DNA of 25,000 nucleotides from Nephromyces sp. MM_2019 (taxonomy: Eukaryota > Apicomplexa > Aconoidasida > Nephromycida): NCBI GenBank assembly GCA_015657535.1, contig JADHZB010000336.1, positions 1-25,000 on the forward strand, given 5' to 3'. Positions 19,922-25,000 of the stretch are shown here, piece after piece (position 1 is the first letter of the stretch; every line of letters starts with the position of its first letter). A model generated the notes under the pieces. That model was not told where the DNA came from. It saw only the letters and a program-made list of their open reading frames with translations, and ran no database searches. A program made the translations under genes and the position numbers.

Positions 19922-22843
19922 CTATTTTGGTAATTTATTGCTAGGGGTTTCCATTCGCTTCTGTGCATCTTTCTGCATCAAAGCAATCACTCTCTTTGCA
20001 AACAGATGCGTATCGTCAATAGTATAACCACCTTGTAATGAAACCACGTCATATAATTGTTGGACAATTTCTTTTGCAATCGGAGATGATTTGTCATTAG
20101 ATATTAAATCTTTCAAATTCTTTATTATATCATGATCGGGATTTATTTCCAGGACGTACTTGTTAGCATTCATGCCAAAAAGTTCACTTTCGGATACACC
20201 CTGTGTTGCTGCTTGTTGTTTCATATACCTTTCCATAGTTGGTGACAAGCCAAAGTCACCCTGAGCTAGCAGAGCAGGAGATTCTACAAGTCTATCGGAA
20301 ACAATTACTTTTTGTAACTTTTTACCAAACTCATTTTGAATCCATTCACATAAGTCTGTGAATGCCTCATGCTTGATATTTGAAGTTGAATCTTCGGGTG
20401 TGATTTCATCTTCTGGTACTTTTACTTCAGCTTTATTAACATCAATTACATCATATTCCTTATACTTGTTTATGCTAAGTGTTGATAGGCAGAACTCATC
20501 TATAGGCTCGAGTGCATGTATAATTTCATATCCATATTTTTTCAATTTTTCAGTTGAAGGTGATGCGAAAGCAGCTTGCTTAGATTCAGCTGTCACAAAG
20601 TAGATTGATGTTTGATTCGTTTTCATCCTCTGTATATACTCATCGAGTGAAGTCATGTTTTCCGAGTGAGTTGAAGGAAATTCTAGTAGGGATGCAATTT
20701 CATTTTGATTATCTCTATCTTCCACTACTCCTACTTTGATATATTTGCCATAATTGTTCCAGAAAGTTTGCCACCTTTCTTTAGATTCCTGCTTCAAATT
20801 CCGCATCATATCTATCGCTTTTGAAGTTATTTTTCTATTTATAAGAGACAGAACGCGTGATTTTTGGAGGATTTCACGACCAACATTAAGTGGTAATTCA
20901 TCAGAGTCTACGATGCCTCGAATAAATGTTAACCATCTGATAGAAAATATAATATAGGATATGGTTAAATCGATGTTATTTTAAATTTCAGTAAGTGGGG
21001 ATATGCTATGTGTTTTATCTAAATAATAATATAAAGTGAAAGGATATAAATTTTCAGAAGGGGGTAAGATTTGATATCACAAAAGTGCGAGGCTCCTGAG
21101 AGGGTTCGATTAAAATTCCCAAGACAACACACACTTTTCATTATCTACTATCTTATAATCATCATTTTAATTTATTCATTATAAGTATAAAGTTTGTGAA
21201 AGCTAGTATATTTTATTTAGTACCTGGGTATTGCCTCAGAGAATTGATCATTTATGAAGACGCGCTTAACATATAAGCGTACTCCACGAGACCCCTCATC
21301 GAACATGTTTCTTGATAATTCCCAAGGAAGTGATCCGGGAATAAAAAGAAGACATGAAAAATCAACTTGCCCATCAACTTTGAAATGTGTCTTAGCTAAG
21401 TGGTCATCATACGCCTATAGTAATATTTATATTGTAATTAATGTATGTTTTGATAATTGATGTCTAAATAAAAGCCTGGAACTGAAGTCAATGTGTATTG
21501 ACAAGTATCATTTCCAATAAAGGCTAAAGTTTAGAATAATAAGCACTATAATCTTAAGCAAGTTATTAAATCAGAGTTTAATCAACTTTGTAAAAAATTA
21601 TAATGTTATAAATATATTATAGCGAGGGTAAAAGTTGCTTTCTATTTCCTTAGCAGTTTATCAATAATATGAACTTCAAACATGGGGATTCCCAAGATTT
21701 AAAATAGCATATATCACTGCTTCGAAGAAAGTATGTGAAGTCCTCGCATATTTTTAATTATAAATTTACTATCGTGAAAAAGTATAAAGAGATTTTAAAA
21801 GAGTTTGTACCTTAAAAGTACTTTTGTAGAATTCTTGGTATTCACTATCAGTTATGTCTTCAGGATCTCGCCTCCATATAGGCATTTGTTTATTAATTAT
21901 GTCCCATTCATGAAATTTTTTAGTAACGGTTTTCATTCGTGACTTTTTACCACCCTCAGTTGAGTCTGATGTGTCTGGGACACGATCATATTCAACACGT
22001 TCAGACCATACCTATAAGTAGATAAAATAAGAATTAGAATAAACAAATTTTACTAGTTATATGATTATTTACTTTAATAGGGAATCCTATAAACTCTGAG
22101 TACTTTCTTAGTAGTTCTTTAATTTTATAGTCTTCTAGGTATTCATCTGCATCTTCCTTGAGATGTAGTGTTATTCTTGTGCCAGAATTCATAAAATCAA
22201 TATCATCTTGACAAGATGATATATTAAAGGTTCCTCCAGAGTTAGAATTCCATTTCAATATCTGATTTGTGTCATCCTGATATCGACGGCTTAATACCTC
22301 AACTTGATTAGCAACTAAGTAAGAGGAATAAAATCCTACTCCGAACTTGCCAATAAGATCTTTACTTTGGTTATCATTAGAGAGTTGATTGATAAAATGA
22401 GAAGTACCTGAGCGTGCTATTGTTCCCAGGTTATTGATCAATTCTTCCTTATTCATGCCAATTCCTTCATCTTCTATTGTCAAAGTTTTTTTTTGTTTGT
22501 CAGTTTTTATCCGAATTTCAAGGTCATCATTAGAAAGATCCGACAGCTGGCGTTTCTTATCACAAGCATCAGCGGCATTAGAAATAAGTTCCCGCAAGAA
22601 GACATCCTTGTTTGTGTAAAGGGAATTTATAATTATATCCATTACTTTGGATACTTCTGCTTGGAAAGGATGTGTTTCAACATCAGTGGAAGTAATAGCC
22701 GCATATCGTGGTATTGCGGTGTTGTACCTATTGAGATTGGGGTAGTGCCTTAAAGCTTGCTGGTAACCATTGACAGCAATATGTTTATTTGAAGAAGTAT
22801 CAAAGATGGCCAATATAAGTAAATGAAACCATAAAAAGAACAT
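19922..22843 (-). CDS. HSP90: Organellar (probably apicoplast) Hsp90 chaperone, four exons
   Basis: Exons on the minus strand: 22843-22073, 22011-21811, 21414-21224 and 20936-19922, all GT-AG and in phase, giving 725 residues. Residues 1-16 (FFLWFHLLILAIF) form a signal peptide and about 17-57 a basic, hydroxylated transit-like segment. The GHKL ATPase domain has E85 and N89 in LRELISNAADACDK, D125 in EDEGIGM, and the lid glycines GKFGVGF (165-171). The middle domain shows EYQEFYKS, LYVKRVFI and LPLNVGREILQ with the ATP-sensing Arg at 408. The Ser normally before that Arg is Gly here. The long charged linker of cytosolic Hsp90 is absent, and the C-terminus (PSNKLPK) has neither MEEVD nor KDEL. 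That excludes the cytosolic and ER forms. Sequence flavour (EINPDHDIIKNL, AAFASPSTEKLK) is closest to plastid Hsp90. The signal peptide argues against mitochondrial TRAP1. There are no TG/CA runs in exons or introns. Confidence 0.96.
20937..22072 (-). other. HSP90 introns 1-3
   Basis: Intron 1 is 22072-22012 (61 bp, donor GTAAAT). Intron 2 is 21810-21415 (donor GTACAA, acceptor ACTATAG). Intron 3 is 21223-20937 (donor GTACTA, acceptor CTATCAG). All are ordinary AT-rich introns without dinucleotide repeats, in contrast with the neighbouring Claspin-like gene. Exons 2 and 3 lie between them. Confidence 0.9.
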
Positions 22844-24099
22844 TCTCAGTCAAAAAAGAATATTGTAAATTTGAGGTGATAATGAATAGCAAATGATGTG
22901 CTTACATCAAAAGAAACCCTTTGATTCTGAGAAATTTGTCATAAACACTTTGAGTATAAACAAAAAAAAATTAACTAATTTACAATTAAGAGATAAAATT
23001 AACAAAGAATATATAAATTGTTTATTAAAACTAAAAGTTAAATTTGATTATATAAATGTCAAGTTCGGATTATGTATGATGATAAAAGAAGAAACAAGAG
23101 GAGTATGATTTAGTTATTATTTATAGATATATTTTATAGAAAATGTATAGCAGTTTATCTGTTATAAGTAGGTTGATCTTTTTCTTCTTTTTTTACGAAA
23201 TGTCAACAGGTTAATTTAAGCTGTTAATTATTAAGCTTGCCAAATCTAAGCTCTTTATTTTATATAACTACACATGACCATAACTATTTTAAATATCTAT
23301 AAAAATCAGAGTTTTGTAAACGTGAAGAGCTGTATATATAGCTCATAAACTCGCTTCAAATTATTTATATAATTATTTTATTAGATTATATATAAGTATA
23401 TATATAGAATTTAATTAAAAAAAAAACAACTAAAAAGCTTTGAAATTTTATATATTTACTCTTGTTTCTGCTTTGAAGTATATATACTTTAATATTATGA
23501 TATTATATATGTATAACTTTCTTTGATCAGCTTAAATCAATATGTTCTAATCATTTAACAGTTATGTTATAGTATATAAAGCTATATATAAATTAAGATT
23601 AATGAAAATAAATTTAATTTTTCTACTAAAACATACATTATTTTAAACTCAATTTCTTTCCTAATAAAGTCAATTCTATATATATATATATATGATATAT
23701 AAATAATTATTTTAGTCTATAAATATATATATTTCTTAGTTTTGTTTTTATTCTTAAAAAAAAACATTCCAATGTATTTTCCATTACAATCTTGTGAATA
23801 TACATAAGTATTTTATACACAATAAACACTTTAAATTTGTACGACTTTTATATATGTATAGAGAATTCTATGTCTTAAATAAGTGTATGTGTGTATCTAG
23901 ATTGAAAATGCTTAGATTAATCAAAATTGAAAATTAAGAGTATTTATACTTTTGAGTAAGTGTAAGTTGAATATATATAACCCACTAATATATAATTATA
24001 GCCGAATGTATCTTCTTGTAAAAATGACTGTTTAGATATTTATCAAGTAGTTATAAATAAAGATGTGCGAAAAAATTCTTGAATATAATATGACAGAGT
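22844..24099. other. Intergenic spacer, 5' flank of HSP90 and 3' flank of uS8
   Basis: AT-rich, with (AT)n near 23680-23700 and 23730. A plus-strand frame of 71 codons (22893-23108) is Lys/Asn/Leu-rich and not convincing. No RNA gene or promoter motif is recognised. Confidence 0.6.
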
Positions 24100-24771
24100 T
24101 CAACAGAAATGTTGATAACCATTATTGACAGCAAATAGCATTTTCCCTCCAATTCCCATTTCAATGCAATCCTTGTGGGAGACTACACCACAGGGTGTTT
24201 GCATCACCCAAAGACCGGTATTAAAACGTGTCCTGAATTTGAGTTCACTAGGAGTAACCCAAATATCTCTGCTTGGTTTTGATACAACTCGAATGTTTCG
24301 GATTACCTGAAAAATTGTTTAAAATTTATAAATATGTAATTTTGAAGATTATTTTAAAAAGAATATTTAATTAAGTTTGGGAGATAGATGTGTTTGTGTA
24401 AATTTGGAGAGCAATATTAAGTTTGATGGATGTATATATATATAACATATGTGAATATGAGAGGTATAAATTATATAGGTTAGTGAATTCTCTAAGAATA
24501 AAAGTGCGAATTCTCTAAGAATAAAAGTGTTTAAATATGTTTTATATTTGAGTTTAAGTAATATGTGTGCTCTGATTTATTTAGCATGCTGTTACTTATA
24601 TATTATATTATTTCTAACAGTTAAAATATATTCATAAAAATCTGTTAAGCAAAAATTAAGGTATTGTAATTGTAGCTCATGTAGGAAATTGGGTGCAAAA
24701 TTGAGGTATTCATAGATACGAATTGTTTGTAGTGTGTGTTATGCACAAATGTAAATTCAGCTTCTGGTTGG
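24100..24771 (-). CDS. uS8m: Organellar (probably mitochondrial) ribosomal protein uS8, last two exons; 5' part outside or not found
   Basis: uS8 binds helix 21 of small-subunit rRNA. The last exon is 24306-24100 (68 codons plus TGA). It reads VIRNIRVVSKPSRDIWV, then LKFRTRFNTGLWVMQT, PCGVVSHKDC and GIGGKMLFAV. This is the uS8 C-terminal domain: RVSKPGLR, then GIAILSTSKGVMTDKEA and GGEVL in the bacterial protein. The preceding exon ends at 24720 before donor GTATCT and contributes AEFTFVHNTHYKQF. That aligns without a gap to the strand before the SKP motif (AELTIELKYFDGRP in E. coli). Its acceptor is either at 24772 or 24764 (both AG). The first exons are not identified in 24772-25000. Apicoplast genomes usually encode their own uS8, so a nuclear copy of bacterial type suggests the mitochondrial ribosome. 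This assignment is inference. Confidence 0.82.
24485..24530. repeat. 23-bp tandem duplication in the uS8 intron
   Basis: gaattctctaagaataaaag plus tgc/tgt is present twice in a row, differing only at the last base. It lies within the predicted intron 24719-24307. Confidence 0.9.
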
Positions 24772-25000
24772 CTTAAATATTTTAAAAGTGTGTAACAAAT
24801 GTATAGAGATTAAAGATGTATATAGATTTGCTAAACATGTCTAAGTTTAACATGTTTGATGTTATAATGGAGATATCATTGATTTAGGAAATGATTATTT
24901 TAAATTCAAATTAGTATTGAGATATTATGTTTAAGGGGTTTATTATGATAAAAATTCATCAAAAGTATCAAAATTCAACACAAAATTTGAAACCATTCAT

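Noticed and set aside
20358..20603. Plus-strand frames opposite HSP90 and DRE2 exons
   Set aside because: Shadows of well-supported minus-strand exons.
21061..21122. tRNA-like GGTTCGATT with a nearby GGG/CCC
   Set aside because: No 5-bp T stem and no acceptor stem. It lies inside HSP90 intron 3.
22893..23108. Plus-strand 71-codon ATG frame
   Set aside because: Lys/Asn/Leu-rich composition expected from AT-rich DNA. No partner exon, no family resemblance.

Overview
This AT-rich window is nuclear DNA of a eukaryote with short to medium spliceosomal introns. The best fit is an apicomplexan parasite. An organellar Hsp90 carries a secretory signal peptide followed by a transit-like segment, which is the bipartite signal expected for a four-membrane plastid (apicoplast). 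The introns are AT-rich, and the proteins carry low-complexity Ser/Thr/Asn/His stretches. TAA, TAG and TGA all act as stops. I cannot name the genus. Intergenic spacers of 1.2 to 3.7 kb are longer than I would expect for a compact piroplasm genome.

Layout, left to right. 199-2116 (-): 5' part of a beta-propeller gene resembling RMC1/Mic1, the Mon1-Ccz1 regulator, running off the left edge. 3330-4434 (-): DRE2/anamorsin, a cytosolic Fe-S assembly factor with a small second exon. 4435-8116: a long AT-rich spacer. 8117-9398 (+): a two-exon, eight-segment membrane protein of unknown function, the only plus-strand gene. 10992-18054 (-): an eight-exon gene for about 1257 residues, probably Mrc1/Claspin-like, the S-phase checkpoint mediator. 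18224-18368 (-): a coding-like orphan exon overlapping a strong hairpin. 19922-22843 (-): four-exon plastid-type HSP90. 24100-24771 (-): the last two exons of an organellar ribosomal protein uS8, running off the right edge.

Exon joins were worked out by hand from GT/AG sites, reading phase and protein continuity. They are predictions, but all phases close in every multi-exon model.

The most unusual property is the massive, unevenly distributed TG/CA dinucleotide sequence. It fills the introns of the RMC1-like and Claspin-like genes, supplies some 3' splice sites, and spills into their exons as Thr-His runs. It is nearly absent from HSP90, the DRE2 exons and the membrane-protein exons. Some introns are UG-rich at one end and AC-rich at the other in the transcript, so they could fold back and bring the splice sites together. 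Nothing suggests an operon, phage, transposon or CRISPR system.
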